Source of the DNA: Mytilus edulis
Lineage: Eukaryota > Mollusca > Bivalvia > Mytilida > Mytilidae
Direction: 5' to 3'
Assembly (NCBI RefSeq): GCF_963676685.1
Contig: NC_092345.1
Location: 84,385,592-84,449,591, forward strand
Length of the DNA: 64,000 nt
Shown: positions 1 to 12,700 of the stretch, in pieces
How positions within the stretch are numbered: position 1 is the first letter of the stretch
Layout: each line of letters opens with the position of its first letter
Notes under the pieces: model-generated
Told to the model about the DNA's origin: nothing
Databases searched by the model: none
Seen by the model: the letters and a program-made list of their open reading frames with translations, nothing else
Made by a program: the position numbers and the translations under genes

Positions 1-218
1 GTATGATGAAAATGTAAAACAATAAATGGTAGTACTGTACCCATGTTTTCTCAGCCTCAAAATAACTAACATGATCAAAACTTAATATGCTGGTAAAGAA
101 ATAAAAAAATAAAATTGCTGTAAAGTGCAATGCAATATATAAAAGTTAAATTATGATACATGTAGCTTTATTTAAATACTGCAAATTGCACATGTGGTAT
201 GTAATGTGCAATACTTAC

Positions 219-818
219 ACTATCTGTAGCCTCTCCATCATTTTTGTCAGTATCACCTATGCCAGCTTCTGTTCTATAATTATCTAAGTTTACATAATCG
301 CCTTCATCTGAAAAACTCCTTCTAAATGGTACAGTCACTGAAGAAACAGCTGGAATGGTTGCAGATGGAATGCCGGGGTCTGATATTTTCTTAAAACTTG
401 ATTTGCCTTTTCCAAAAGTTATTCCTACTTCACCTGAATTAATATAGTCAGATGACCCTGTATACGCCATATCTGTTTTCACATTCTTACTTCCTGTAAC
501 ACTTATAATATTAACTTGCTCAATTTTCTCATTGTTGTTGTCACTGCAAGATTCATTTGAGTGGTTAGATCTAGGAGAATGTGTGTCATCATCTAGTTCT
601 TGAACATAAGCAGCTGGTACATAGAAAGTTAACTCATTTGCATTCCCTGAATCTCTAACCACCTCCCACCAATCACCACTTTTAGATATCAAATGATATT
701 CATCCCCTTGTTTCATTGTGATCATGTGACCATCGTCATCTTTATAGGAGTAATCATATAAGGCCTTTAATCTGGTAATTGGAAAGCCTAGATCAGTGTC
801 GTCTTCTTGGTCAGACAT
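219..818 (-). CDS. SH3 domain RhoGAP (ARHGAP12/15/27-like), first coding exon, partial
   Basis: The exon encodes 200 residues starting at ATG 818-816 (MSDQEDDTDLG). Residues about 16-75 form an SH3 domain: ALYDYSYKDDD at the ligand-binding start, GDWWEVV with the paired tryptophans, and YVPAAYVQEL at the end. This form of SH3, with an acidic insert after ALYDY and the YVPA.YV ending, resembles the N-terminal SH3 of the ARHGAP12/15/27 RhoGAPs, which in that family is followed by WW, PH and RhoGAP domains. After the SH3 the exon is Ser/Asp/Asn-rich and probably disordered. It ends at a clear donor (GATAGT, then GTAAGT), phase 0, and the frame read past it is intron. The gene continues off the left edge, so the GAP domain is not visible and the family call rests on the SH3 and exon position. 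Another SH3 adaptor is possible. Confidence 0.72.
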
Positions 819-1660
819 GATGGTGTATTTATTTCAATCTGACAAACTGATTTTTTTTTAATTTTGTTTGACAGCAGAAGCAGAAGCAATGTTGTTCTTG
901 TTTTATTTAATTTTTACAGAATGTTCTATTTTTAAATTGTTAATGACCTGTTGCAAATTCCACAGGTCTACACAAGTCAATGCTACAGAAAAAAACCTTA
1001 GAGTTTAGTCGGAGACAGTTGCATAACTTATTATTAATATGTTCTTTTCTGACAAAATGTTCTTTGCATTAGTTTATTTAGTGAGTACGAAAGATAATTT
1101 AGACCTGTTTCTCACTTTGATCCGATTTAGTAACATGACTTTGTTATGTCTGCCATTAATTAACGTTGTTTTCTAAATTACATCTGTAAGTGTAAAGTAG
1201 GGATTAAAACATTGCAGAAATTTTCTTCAGGAAGAAAGTACTTCTTATTCCGGAAGTTGACCGATGACTTCGCCCACAAATCTGTTTTTGTTGTTCTGTA
1301 AGTCATGGATAGTACGATTTTTATCATTGGATAAATTTGACCTTTGACTTTTGCAAAAGTTTTTTCTAGCGGCAAATACAAAATTATTTTTTCTAAGATT
1401 TATAATTCAGATCAAGCCGAGGACACCTTCAGTGTCGCTTTTCCTTTTTCTGCAAGAGCCTGTTTTTAACTAGAGATCCTTGATGATTATCGTTACTAGG
1501 TTAATGTAATTGAGAAACATCACCCGTTGAGATGCTGAGTTTTATCCAGGACTGAAGAATAGTTTAAAAGGAATGATGACAAGTTATAGAAATCAAGGTT
1601 GAGACAGAACAACAAATGACTATTATATTTATATATATGTATAAAAAAAAATCAGTGTCG
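819..1660. other. Upstream region of the RhoGAP gene
   Basis: No coding sequence is convincing here. CCGGAAGT at 1250-1257 matches the ETS-family core common at animal housekeeping promoters and lies about 430 bp upstream of the minus-strand start codon. It may mark the promoter or 5' UTR of that gene. This is motif evidence only. Confidence 0.25.
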
Positions 1661-1668
1661 AAATTTTA

Positions 1669-1856
1669 GTGAGGTTTCGCCGTTTCAGAATCTAATGCAT
1701 TCTGGGTAATATTTTCAAAAGTGTACACCAAAGCGTGGTGATTGGTTTATAACGTCCCAAACAATTAAAATTCAGCCAATGACGTGACGTTATTTTCATT
1801 TTGGGGTACGAACAATGAAATTACCCATAGTGCTTTAGATTCTGAAATGGCCTCAC
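1669..1856. mobile_element. Small foldback element (MITE-like)
   Basis: GTGAGG at the left and CCTCAC at the right are the ends of imperfect inverted arms of about 40 bp. Each arm contains TTTCAGAATCTAA and a TGGGTAAT block, in opposite orientation. There is no coding capacity. A related non-repeat reading is unlikely, because the arms match over their whole length with only scattered substitutions. Confidence 0.6.
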
Positions 1857-2892
1857 TTGCCTCAAGGGTAGCTATACGGCCTTGCCCTTACCTGAGATAG
1901 TGGTGTAATAGTACAACATTATCATGAGAAAGAACTAAAAAAAAACAGTTGAATCAGACTAAAGGTAGATTCATGGTATACCACCATCTTGGATTGTACA
2001 ATCGCAGTACACAATCGGTCCAGTTCTCTGCTATAATCTGCAAATTTTGAGTCAGATTTGCAATTAATTGGTTAGACTATTCATTTATATATTGAAAGAC
2101 AAATTAGTGATTGATTGCATTGTCCAAGATGTTTAAACAAATATCAAATATTAGTGTCTTTTAGAATCAATTATTAAACTTAGCAATCTAAGAGGAGATA
2201 ACTCTTTTTTGTAATAAAATAATACTGGACTGATTTACTTGAAAAATAGCACTGTGACCCATACTTTTTATTATATTTTTGCCAAAAAAGCATTGTAAAA
2301 TCTTTATTTTTGCAAAGTCATGATAAGAAAATTATATCTAAGGAAATATATATACCAATGACATACCTTAACTCATCAGATGGATACAAATAGAAACCCA
2401 TTTAGGCTTCTTTTTTATTGAAAATAAGGAAATAGAAATTCAACGAAAATACACTTCGCCATCCATTGAAAAGTCCTCTTTACTTACTGTGACATCATAA
2501 AATTTTATCTATATCAAAGACCATCAAAAAACAAAACATGAAGATGCCAAAAATGCACTTTCTAAAATTGAAACATTTTAAAATGCTTTGGGAGCAATCA
2601 TTTGACTTTAAGGAAGGAGGGTTATGAATTTTTGTCTGAGCTAAAAAAAAACACGCACTTTTTGTTTTGTTTTTTTTTGTTTTACGCTATCTACCTTTTA
2701 TTTTAATTTAATACTGTATTAAAGATATGAGGGAAACCTGGATTTAGAATATGTTTTGGTGCGTTATCTGCTTAGTTATTGAGGTACAAGTCCCCTTGTT
2801 GAATCCTTAACTCATCTAGGTGATAGTACTTGATTTCGAGATTTTTTCCTTGTTTGAACCAAACACATTCAATATATGTATTTATATAAAAA

Positions 2893-3003
2893 AAGAAGAT
2901 GTGGTATGATTGCCAATGAGACAACTGTCCACAAGAGACCAAAATGACACAGACATTAACAACTATAGGTCACCGTACGGCCTTCAACAATGAGCAAGGC
3001 AAA
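2893..3003 (+). repeat. Dispersed bivalve-type repeat
   Basis: The stretch GGTATGATTGCCAATGAGAC, followed by an ACTATAGGTCA.CGTACGG block and CTTCAACA, recurs in diverged form at 54288-54600. It looks like part of a short dispersed retro-repeat. The frame that begins at 2944 lies inside it and is not a gene. Confidence 0.5.
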
Positions 3004-3723
3004 TTTATGTATGTATCAGCATTGGAATCTTTTTACAGATTTCTAAAAACTCGTACAGCTAGGATACCAGGCTTATGTGTTACTGTGGGCATCAGTTGTA
3101 CTCATTGGATATCAGACTTGTCTCTTAATTGTTTTGAATACCATGTATGATCAATGTCATGAAGGGTTTCTCTGAATTTTATTTGTATGGTGAGTTTGAT
3201 AACTTGATGAGATGGCCGTTGCGTACGCCCTTGTGATATTTTTGCTTTGAATAATTTTAAAACTGCATAGTTGCATGTGCTGTGGACGTTTAGCCAAGTG
3301 GGCTTGTTTTGAACAATTCTGATATGGATAGCAAAGGGTGAATGTCCTTTTTTTGAATTTACAAATTTGGGTTTCGCGTTTAAGCTCTCTGTAGGAATTT
3401 ACAATGTGGGAACGATTATTACAGATACCGGTGGACAGCAAACGAGTTCGAAAAAAGACATGCACAAGGAGACGTGATTTATTAGAGACACATATCGTTT
3501 TGAGTATAATTGAAAATATAGAAAAGGACACTTATTGTTGGTTAAATTGGATTTATTGGGGTTAACATTAGATTGTTGGTGATTTGGATTTTCGCCTATC
3601 TCACGACCCCCTATAATGGGTATTCGAATATTGAAGGTTTTTTTCTTCTCAATATTGTCCCATATGTATTTCGATACAAAATTATCACCCATTTATATAT
3701 TTCTCAGTAAGAGTTAGACATCC

Positions 3724-3804
3724 AGAGACATGTCACATGCTTGAGATCGTAGAGACATGTCACATATTTGAGATCATAGAGACATGTTACATGCTTGAGA
3801 TCGT
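3724..3804. repeat. 27-bp tandem repeat, 3 copies
   Basis: Three head-to-tail copies of a 27-bp unit containing AGAGACATGTCACATGCTTG start at 3724, 3751 and 3778, with a few substitutions. Confidence 0.8.
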
Positions 3805-4050
3805 AATTGCATTTGTACAGACATTTTTCCATATGAAATACTACCTCAATAATGTATTTGACATATAAAAAGTTAACCATTCCAGCGACATGTCAGTGTG
3901 TTTTTAGTGTTTATATATAAAGTCCCCCTCCAAAAACAAAATAAGACAAAATAACAACTATGGAAACATACGATACAGCCGAAAAGGGCTGCCACTAAAA
4001 GTGCACAACCAAGGCTTCTATAAAAGAGTACGGAATCAATAGGTGTTGAT

Positions 4051-4411
4051 AGGAATACATACACCATAGGAATACATACACCATAGGAATACATACACCA
4101 TAGGAATACATACACCATCGGAATACATACACCATAGGAATACATACACCATCGGAATACATACACCATCGGAATACATACACCATAGGAATACATACAC
4201 CATAGGAATACATACACCATAGGAATACATACACCATAGAAATACATACACCATAGGAATACATACACCATAGGAATACATACACCATAGGAATACAGAC
4301 ACCATAGGAATACATACACCATAGGAATACATACACCATCGGAATACATACACCATAGGAATACATGAATACACCATAAGAATACATACACCATAGGAAT
4401 ACATACACCAT
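4051..4411. repeat. 17-bp minisatellite, about 21 copies
   Basis: The unit AGGAATACATACACCAT is repeated head to tail with a few A/C variants (CCATAGG or CCATCGG) and one irregular unit near 4360-4380. Because 17 is not a multiple of 3 and the minus strand of the unit has no stop, all three minus frames stay open across the array and translate as MVYVFLWCMYSYGVCIP-type repeats. These are artefacts of the array. Confidence 0.92.
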
Positions 4412-4419
4412 TCGACTGT

Positions 4420-4505
4420 CACAGTACCTGCTCTTTGGTCGGGTTGTTGTCTCTTTGACATTTGATATTCCCCATTTCCATTCTCAATTTTAACATATCG
4501 AAGTT
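4420..4505 (-). repeat. Dispersed repeat next to the minisatellite
   Basis: On the minus strand this reads GAGAATGGAAATGGGGAATA, followed by GTCAAAGAGACAACAACCCG. A plus-strand copy of the same block lies at about 59605-59700. The minisatellite may have grown from one end of this element. Confidence 0.55.
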
Positions 4506-5708
4506 CATTATTGTCGAAAACTAGTAATATATGTGTCAAAGAGAACATTTACAGTTTTACTGAATCGTATCGAAGTATTTCTACTAGCATGTTTAACCTT
4601 TTCCTTACAGAAAGATGCTTTATATTTATATGCAAGTTGCAGCAGATCGAGTCATATCATTTATTCAACAACAAAATCTATTGCCGAGATGATCTTCTAT
4701 TTTTCAAAATCTATATGAGTATCAATTTTGTATTCATGCTGGGACCAAAGATTTGTATACTATAGAAGCTTTACGATACAATTCCTGCTGAAACTAAAAG
4801 GCCTACAGTGAATTATTACTTTTTCTGGAGAAAAAAAATGAAATGAAAATTCGATGAAATTGCATCAAGGCATCTTATGAAAAGTATATAAAAATTATTT
4901 AAGGCGGATCCCTACAGATATAGCAAATTTTTTTTCACCATTGAATTTTTCTTAAAATTTGCATACATATACTATGCAATGGCCTCTATGAAAATTTGAG
5001 TTAAAAATAGTATGTCACCAGACTCGTTTCCATGGTAACGGTCACCAAAGTTGGCACATCACGTGTATGCATAAATACATACCTGATGTAGAAACTCTGG
5101 ATTTTTTTTTAAGCCTTTGAAAGTATTTTGAAAGGTTTGTTCTTCATTTATTACAAAATTATTATTTAAAATGTAAATAAAACACAAATAATGGCAGTTT
5201 TATTCATTTTCATTGATTTCGGCTCTAATTTCATCAACACTGCTCCACAAAAAAAACACAGATTTTGTTAAAAATTTCTATTTTTCTTAAATTTCCAAAA
5301 AAATGGTCCAATGAATATTTTTTTAAATTTGACATAAGATGGTCATAACAATGAGCTTTAAAAAGAAATAAAAAAAAATATGGGTCACCAGACTATTTTT
5401 TGCCCGAAAAACGTTTTTGTGACCCCTAACGAAACAGTGATCAACAGCAGTTTTTTTATATCTTTCATCATCGGTGTGACATATGTTGTCATATCCTTTG
5501 TTAAACTAACACAGAATAATACAGTTTCACAAGGCAATCAAATGAGAACAATTTTTTGGTTTCTATGAACAACGGTTACCATGGCAACAGGACATGAAGT
5601 TGGAAAATTCAAGTTTTTGCATTGTTCTGATGTGCAAGATTAACAACCTAACAGACAAGATATTGTATAAAAAAAAGAGAAAATGTAAAAACTTTATTCT
5701 AAAGTAGA

Positions 5709-5745
5709 GCAAGGATTTGTATAGTATCACTATACAAATCCTTGC
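5709..5745. repeat. Perfect 17-bp inverted repeat
   Basis: GCAAGGATTTGTATAGT and its exact reverse complement are separated by 3 bases. This is a potential cruciform, or the remnant of a small foldback. No T-run typical of a transcription terminator follows. Confidence 0.8.
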
Positions 5746-5767
5746 GTAGAGTATAACTTGATTGTTA

Positions 5768-6530
5768 TAGAAATCTCAGGTACAAATAATTTTAAAAAGA
5801 ACTACAAAATTCAATTTTCAATTTTATAGAGTGGGGTGCCCATATTCGCCGGGGACACAATTTCACCGTTATATGATTTTGGGGTGTAAAAACTTCAAAG
5901 GATGGCTGAAATGAAGAAATATGCCGGTGAATTATATTTTTATAACAAACATGATTATTTTTTAATCTGAGACAAAATTTTGGCAATTACCGCAAAGGAC
6001 CGAAAAATAGACAACGATTTTCGGCTGATTTCCTGAATGAAAAACATGGTTTCAAAGAAGCATTTCAAAGTAATTCTTTGACTTGATTGCCCTAAATTTC
6101 AGTTCATTACACCTTTGAAATGTCTGCTATTCATCTATAATGACATTGATTTGATAAACATTGTTTAAAGTTATTTGGTTTTAAATAGATGTGTAAAAAC
6201 GGCGAATATGTGTCCCCCATCGACAAAACATCAAGAAATTTCAAACACCCTTTAGTCTCACTTTTAAGATGATTATTTTCAAACAAACACGTTTTCAAGC
6301 TTAAAAATATTTTGCATTGGAAGTAATCTTCATATAGAAATATCAGTTTACTTCAAAAACATATAGACCGGAACATAAACTGTAGAAAACATCGAAAGAT
6401 ATGGCGAAAATGAGCACCCCACTCTACAAATAATTTTAAAAAGAACTACAAAATTCAATTTTCAATTTTAATAAAATTGAAAATTGAATTTTGTAGTTCT
6501 TTTTAAAATTATTTGTACCTGAGATTTCTA
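5768..6530. mobile_element. Inverted-repeat element with a second element nested in it
   Basis: The outer arms begin TAGAAATCTCAGGTACAAAT at 5768 and end with its reverse complement at 6530, each about 60 bp. The inner unit 5829-6424 has its own ends (GAGTGGGGTGC and GCACCCCACTC) and is flanked on both sides by TA, as expected for a Tc1/mariner-type target duplication. A further direct copy of the left outer arm follows the inner unit at 6425-6470 and pairs with the right arm. There is no transposase, so both are non-autonomous. The outer element ends 191 bp before the WDR12 start codon. Confidence 0.7.
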
Positions 6531-6721
6531 ACAACCAAGTATTTATATAGTGAACACATATATAAGATCGTATAACCAGAGACATACAACAGTAATCACA
6601 GGTTGTACGAAATTTTATCATTTATTTTGAGGAAAGACGGTAATAATACCACTCGTTCGGAACTTCTCTGACGTTATTAGTTTATGAAAGATTTCCGACT
6701 ATCTCCCCACATGTTGATAAA

Positions 6722-9700
6722 ATGGAAACAAACAACATACCACATGTCCAAGCCAGATTCTTTACAAAACAACCTCAGTAATATGTTTAATCAATTTATT
6801 AGTTAAAATTATTTTCCTAATGTCAAACCTAAAGAGGGTGTACTCCAGAAGTACCCGTTTAAAACCGATAATTCGATTGATTTTCCAAGCTCAGCATCAA
6901 GATAAGTCAGATATTAGTCAAACAAATTTATTTTCTTCTTTATAACTGTTAGGATGCCAAGAAAATATCATCACAATTTCTCAGGAGAGTTTTTCCCTGA
7001 ACAACACCTATCAGCAAGGGCAGTTCTTTCAGAAAGCAGAAATCAGAAACTCATTTTAATTTATGCTCCTTTCAAGAGCATACATAGAAACTCCCCTTGA
7101 AATATGTTTTTAATTTACAGAGGGTTCCCAAAAATAGAGCATTGCACCATTTGAAAATTGCATTTTACTTTGATTTTAAGCTTAGAATACTAGAAAAGAA
7201 GGTTAAAAGGAAGGACTGTTTGCAATGTATCTTGGGTACATCGAATGGCATTAGTTCCCCCTTTAATAACATAAATAAAGTCCCATGGAAATTATGCATT
7301 AAAATCTTCATTGTAATGTGTAGTATGAAAAAAATGCCGACAAGATTCCAGAGACAACAGTTTGGGGTATTGTGTCATTTTAACTAGATATATTGCACAT
7401 TTGACCTCAAAATTTTCTTTGATATCTTGGATTTCCAATTTAATTCAAGATAATACTAGATTTATTTCACTTGACTGGGCGGGGTTTAAGAAGTTTGCTC
7501 ATTTAAGACCAGTCCATCTATGGACAGGAGTTTTGGGACTCATCAATGAAGTGTCCAGTTATTTTTCGCATACCACACACTCAGTTCTTTAGTACAAAAT
7601 GTATATGTGTTTGATGACACTGATAGGTGATTAGAATTCAATACTAATTATAACGGCAATCATCCTTATCACACACATCTTTAAATAGATTGTCCTTATG
7701 CAAATTAAAACATAAGCTCCGCCTGATCAGTTGAAATAACATTGGTAAAACAACTTACCGGTAATGAAGATCATGTTTTTTGTTGGCTCTTACAGTTTTA
7801 TGATTTTTAGAACCAAGATAATGTCTGAAAGATCTGGACCTAGATTTGTTTTTTTAACAATATTGTTTTATAAATGTTTTATGAGTTGAAATACCAGAGA
7901 TAATCGGTTGATAACTATTTTCCTGAACAACAACAATTAAACATTGTACTAGTGTAAGAAGTCACATACCTGCCAACTTTTCAAAATGACCATGGGGTTT
8001 TTGCGTGCAAGGTGGCTCATATAGTCCTACAAAACCTTCAAGGGGGCCTTCAAATACATTTTGATGTTGGTTTTGGGCTTTTGCATACTTTTAAAAGCCT
8101 TTAGCTATTGTAAAAGTCATTGTTTTGTTTAAAATTGTTAACAAATTTGCTCTTTCAAAATTTCCATTTGGGAGCTTCCATGGGGGAAATCCCCCACAAA
8201 TAGTGACAGTTGGCAGGAAAACCCTTCTAAGTTGAGAAGCTTGAGATGGAGAATTTTTAACTAAGAGATAAAAAAATTGAAAAATAGAGATACATTAAAC
8301 TTAGCATAAGATGTGAACTTTTTATTTGTTTTCTTTGTTGATTACTACATGTACCAGTGTTTATCTATTGGTAATCAGTGTTTTATATTTATCAGGATTT
8401 ACATGTTATTTCTTTTTCTTTGTCAGCAGATAGTAAAATCATTAAAGAAAGAATGTACCATAATATTTAGTCAACAGTATTGTTGCATTAAATTATTAGT
8501 CGCTGAATGAAAAAAGTCAGAATAAACCAACAAAGAAATCCATTTCCACTTCATTTTGAATTTTAATATTTTTTAGGTTTTCAGTTCCATCTGCACCATT
8601 TTCAGTTCAAGCACAAGTTGGAACATGTGACCTGAGTTCATTAATAAACAGTCTATTGAATGGTTTGTATGCTTTTCAACCTTAAAATATAGAGCATAGT
8701 TGATCTTTAAAAGGAGTAAAGTAAATTCTGATGAAAAAGTTTAAAAGTGCTTAATATAATTTTTTTTGTTTTGCTTCTAAGTTAGTGCAGAAAAAATATT
8801 TGTATTGAATAAGAAGAGCAGCTAAATTGAGAGTATGTTAACATTGAATATGTGCATGTATGTAACATAGATTCTAATGCAATTTGGATGTTACAATTTT
8901 TTTCATTGGCTAAAAATTGCCGTCAAATCCACAGTTGACCAGGCGTAACTAAGGAGGGACCGCCATTTTGAATTGATTGAATCAACAAATGTTCGTTTAC
9001 TTCTATATAATCGAAAATAAAAACAACACCTACCTCGAATTTGCCGTTTTAATGTAATTTTATCCGAATTTGAAGCGTACAGGTAATGTAATAAACTCCA
9101 GTTTGAAAGTTTTTATTTATACGATGCACGTTAAGCCATGACGTCTTTGTGCCAAAATCATTCATGAAGTTTCGCAGATTTTTTTCTTTTTGTCAAATTT
9201 AGACATTTTGTCAAGTTTTATTGTATTTTTTTCTTTTTGTAATGCATTAGAATCGGAATAACAGTACTGTAGTTGAAGAGTTGCCACCGTCAATTTTGAT
9301 TTGACGGTCGCAAATCTCCGTTTTACTGTCTCCGCTACGCGTCGCCAGTAAAACTGCATTTGCGACCATCAAATCTACAATTGACGGTGGCAACTCTTCA
9401 ACTACAGTACTGTTATTCCTTAAATCTACCTTCATTTAAATATATCCTGTAACTTTGATAATCACAAAATAAAATTGCATGGAAGTGGTCTGAAAGGGCT
9501 GAATTCGAAATAAAGTATCTGGGAAAATAAGTTGGTTTACAGTATAATAATATTATATAACTTGAGTTGATATCAAGCCATATCCAGTTCTCAATTGTTA
9601 TAAGACCTTTAAGGTACCCAACACCTTTACTAAAATTAATTTGACTCGTTTAATTTTCATAAAATTTTGACAAAGTATTTACTTTGACCCTTTAACAAAA

Positions 9701-12700
9701 ATATAAAAATTTCAAAATATTTGAACCAAACGTTTTATCAGGAAAATTACACTGGTTATATAGCAGTTTGACAAACACACATTTTGATCATTGAGAAGCT
9801 TAATATTCCCTTAACAACACAACGTAATTAAAACGTTTAGCTGATTCTACAGAGTTATCTCCCTGTAGTGTTAGGTACCACCTTAATTAAATTATTTTTT
9901 AATTAAATAATTTTGTATTGATCGTTTTCAATTTCAGAGGGCGATGGTGAGAAGACAAATGTTGATTTTGATTTTTTAATTGATGGAGAATTTCTGCGAC
10001 TAAACTTAGATAAGCATCTAGAAAACAAAGGCATATCAACAGTAAGTGTTTTTAAGACATTTTAGTACAAGTACAGAATGAGTGCCACTGGTCCAGGTTT
10101 ATATATCTATTAAATGCCTTTTAAAGAAAAATATACGTACACTTCAGGCTCAAACAATCATAAAATTGGTTTATGTTCATTGTTCACTTTGGAAATAGAC
10201 GACTGATTGAGATCAAAAGACAATTTGAATAAATCTTTGATTATTGTTGAATTAATAATATTGACTATGATGGAGAAAATGCTAAATAAGTTTTTTGTTT
10301 TCTGCTGAGAACCTGTCTGTACAGGAATTTTTACCTAGAAATCAACACAACAAAACAGATTAAATTTGACAAATACCAGAGCTGACCATAAGGTGTTTTT
10401 ATATAGAAATTGGATCCTCTGTTTTATAAACTGACATGTATTGGATATGGGGAACAAGGTGCTACACTATTGGTTATTGCTGTATCCATTTTAATGTGTT
10501 TTGATTACTAAATAATGTTTTCTGATAAAAATCCTTTCTATAAATAATTGTTTTTAAAAAAAAATATCACAACTCATTCATGGTGATTTTTGGCTTATAT
10601 TCACACACATATACATCCCTTTTAAAACAATTTATTATTTCTATATTAAGGAGTCATTGGTTGATATAGAATACATTGAAAAACAACAAGCTCCAGAACC
10701 AGAAGACTCACTAGTACATGATGACTGGGTCAGTTGTATACAGGGCTGTAAAGATTGGTAAGTATAAATGTAACCATGGAAATACAACAGTGTCTATGGT
10801 AAGGTATCAGGACTGTTAATCTTTGAGGAATTCCTGCTTCCTGCCTACTGAAGGCCAACTAAACCAATAAAAAAAAAATCCTGTTTCAACTTTTCAAATA
10901 AATAAAACTTGAAAAAAAATCTGAATTCTCAGTATTTGGCCATCCACATAGCAAGGGTTAAGAAGATTGAAAAATGAGATCAGTATTGTATTGCATGTGA
11001 AATTTAAATGGTTCTGTTTTATTTAGTTGCACATTTTGCTATACTGTGAAAGTACTTTAATTCGTGGGTATCAATTTTCGTGGTTTGAGGAACATTTACG
11101 TGGGTTTTTAAATTTGTGGATTTAAGTTTTCTATGAAAAAAAAATTTGTAAAATTGAAGCCATTAGAAACAAAGGTTACAAGTTGTCTGGATTGAAGGAA
11201 ATGCAAAGTAAACATTGACCTGTCTAAATTGTTGTGACCCGGCACACTAATTAATCCTAGATAGAGTGATCAACAGATTAAAGATCAAATTAAAGGTGTT
11301 GATTAGGTCATTACCATGTCAGCTAAAGAAAACAATTACATAAACAAATGCTTTAAGCGTATCTTGAATTGTAAAATATTTTTTATCAAAAGCCAGCCCA
11401 GCATGAAATTTTTATTTCCTGTATGTACGAGAGTTATGAGTAATCATAGCATAACAAAACCAGAAATCTGTCTTTCATCGATCAAAATATTGTTTTATTT
11501 GATTTAAAAGATAAAAAATTGTACAGTTAAGGTTTTAAAGATTAAATGGATCTAATCCTGCCTGCAGTTGTAGTTCATAGTGCATTTGCCTTGTGACAAC
11601 TATAATAGTATTCTTAGATTTGGCGATGTTCAATATGTTCTCTAGATCATATCAGAAGTGAAACCTACATGGGGATATTTCCATATCTTGATTTTGACAA
11701 TGGTTGGGTTTTTTTTCATTGGACACTTAAATTCGTGAATAAAGTCATCCACGAAAACCACGAAAATTGGTTCCCCATGAACAAAAGTACTTTCACAGTA
11801 AAAATAACTTAAAACGCTTGAATGTTGGTGAGAAGTTTTAAAGATTTCTTTTAAAAAAAAGTATATTTGTAAAAACTACATCTTTTTCCTGACCAGGTAT
11901 AGCCACAGGCTGATCTAGATTTTGAAAAGGGGGGATTGGGAAGCTAGTTTTGGGGCTTTCCAATCCCCCTTTTTCAAAATCTAGATCAGCCCGTGGCTAT
12001 ACCAGGTCAGGAAAAAGATGTTTATTGCCCTGTTATATTTTTAATCATCAATGATGACTAGGCAATCAGTAATATCCATCCATGTTATACTTTTAAGAAA
12101 ATTAAGAATACATCAAGTCATATGTATGTAAAGCAGGAAGAAATAAAAGTTTTTTTTTTAGCCAATTTTTTTTTTTTGAGATCTTTTTAATTGGTCGTAG
12201 AACTAAACGATCTCTTCCATAGTTAAATTGGTTAAAGTAGATATGTGACCTGTGTGATATTGCTTATTTTAAATTGTCACCCTATAGTATGCATTCTTTG
12301 AATTTCAGCATTTTGTCTGGGTGCTATGACAACACAGTTAGACTCTGGTCAGTTAAAGGTAGTCCATTTTTGACGATCCCAGGCCACTCAGCACCTGTCA
12401 AATGTGTTCAATGGATAACAGATGGTAAGAATATGATATAATTTACCATCACAAATATGGTATCTATAACAATTCATACTTAATAAGGCAGCTATTACGG
12501 TAAGTAAAGGGGTTAAATAACAAATGAGTAGTTGGTATTAGATTAATGTAAAAAGTTCACTATTGAACAGAGTTCGCGAAATCTTTTTTTCCCTGGTGGT
12601 CCTTGAAGAAAATCTGCAGGTCCTCAATATTAATTCCATTCAAAAAAACTAAAATTTAGTCAGTCCTTAGCCAAATTTTGGTGGTAAAATCCTGAGGACA

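Noticed and set aside
3873-4548. Three overlapping minus-strand frames of 138-173 codons with MVYVFLWCMYSYG repeats
   Set aside because: They are translations of the 17-bp minisatellite, which has no stop in that strand. There is no start context, splice sites or conserved part outside the array.
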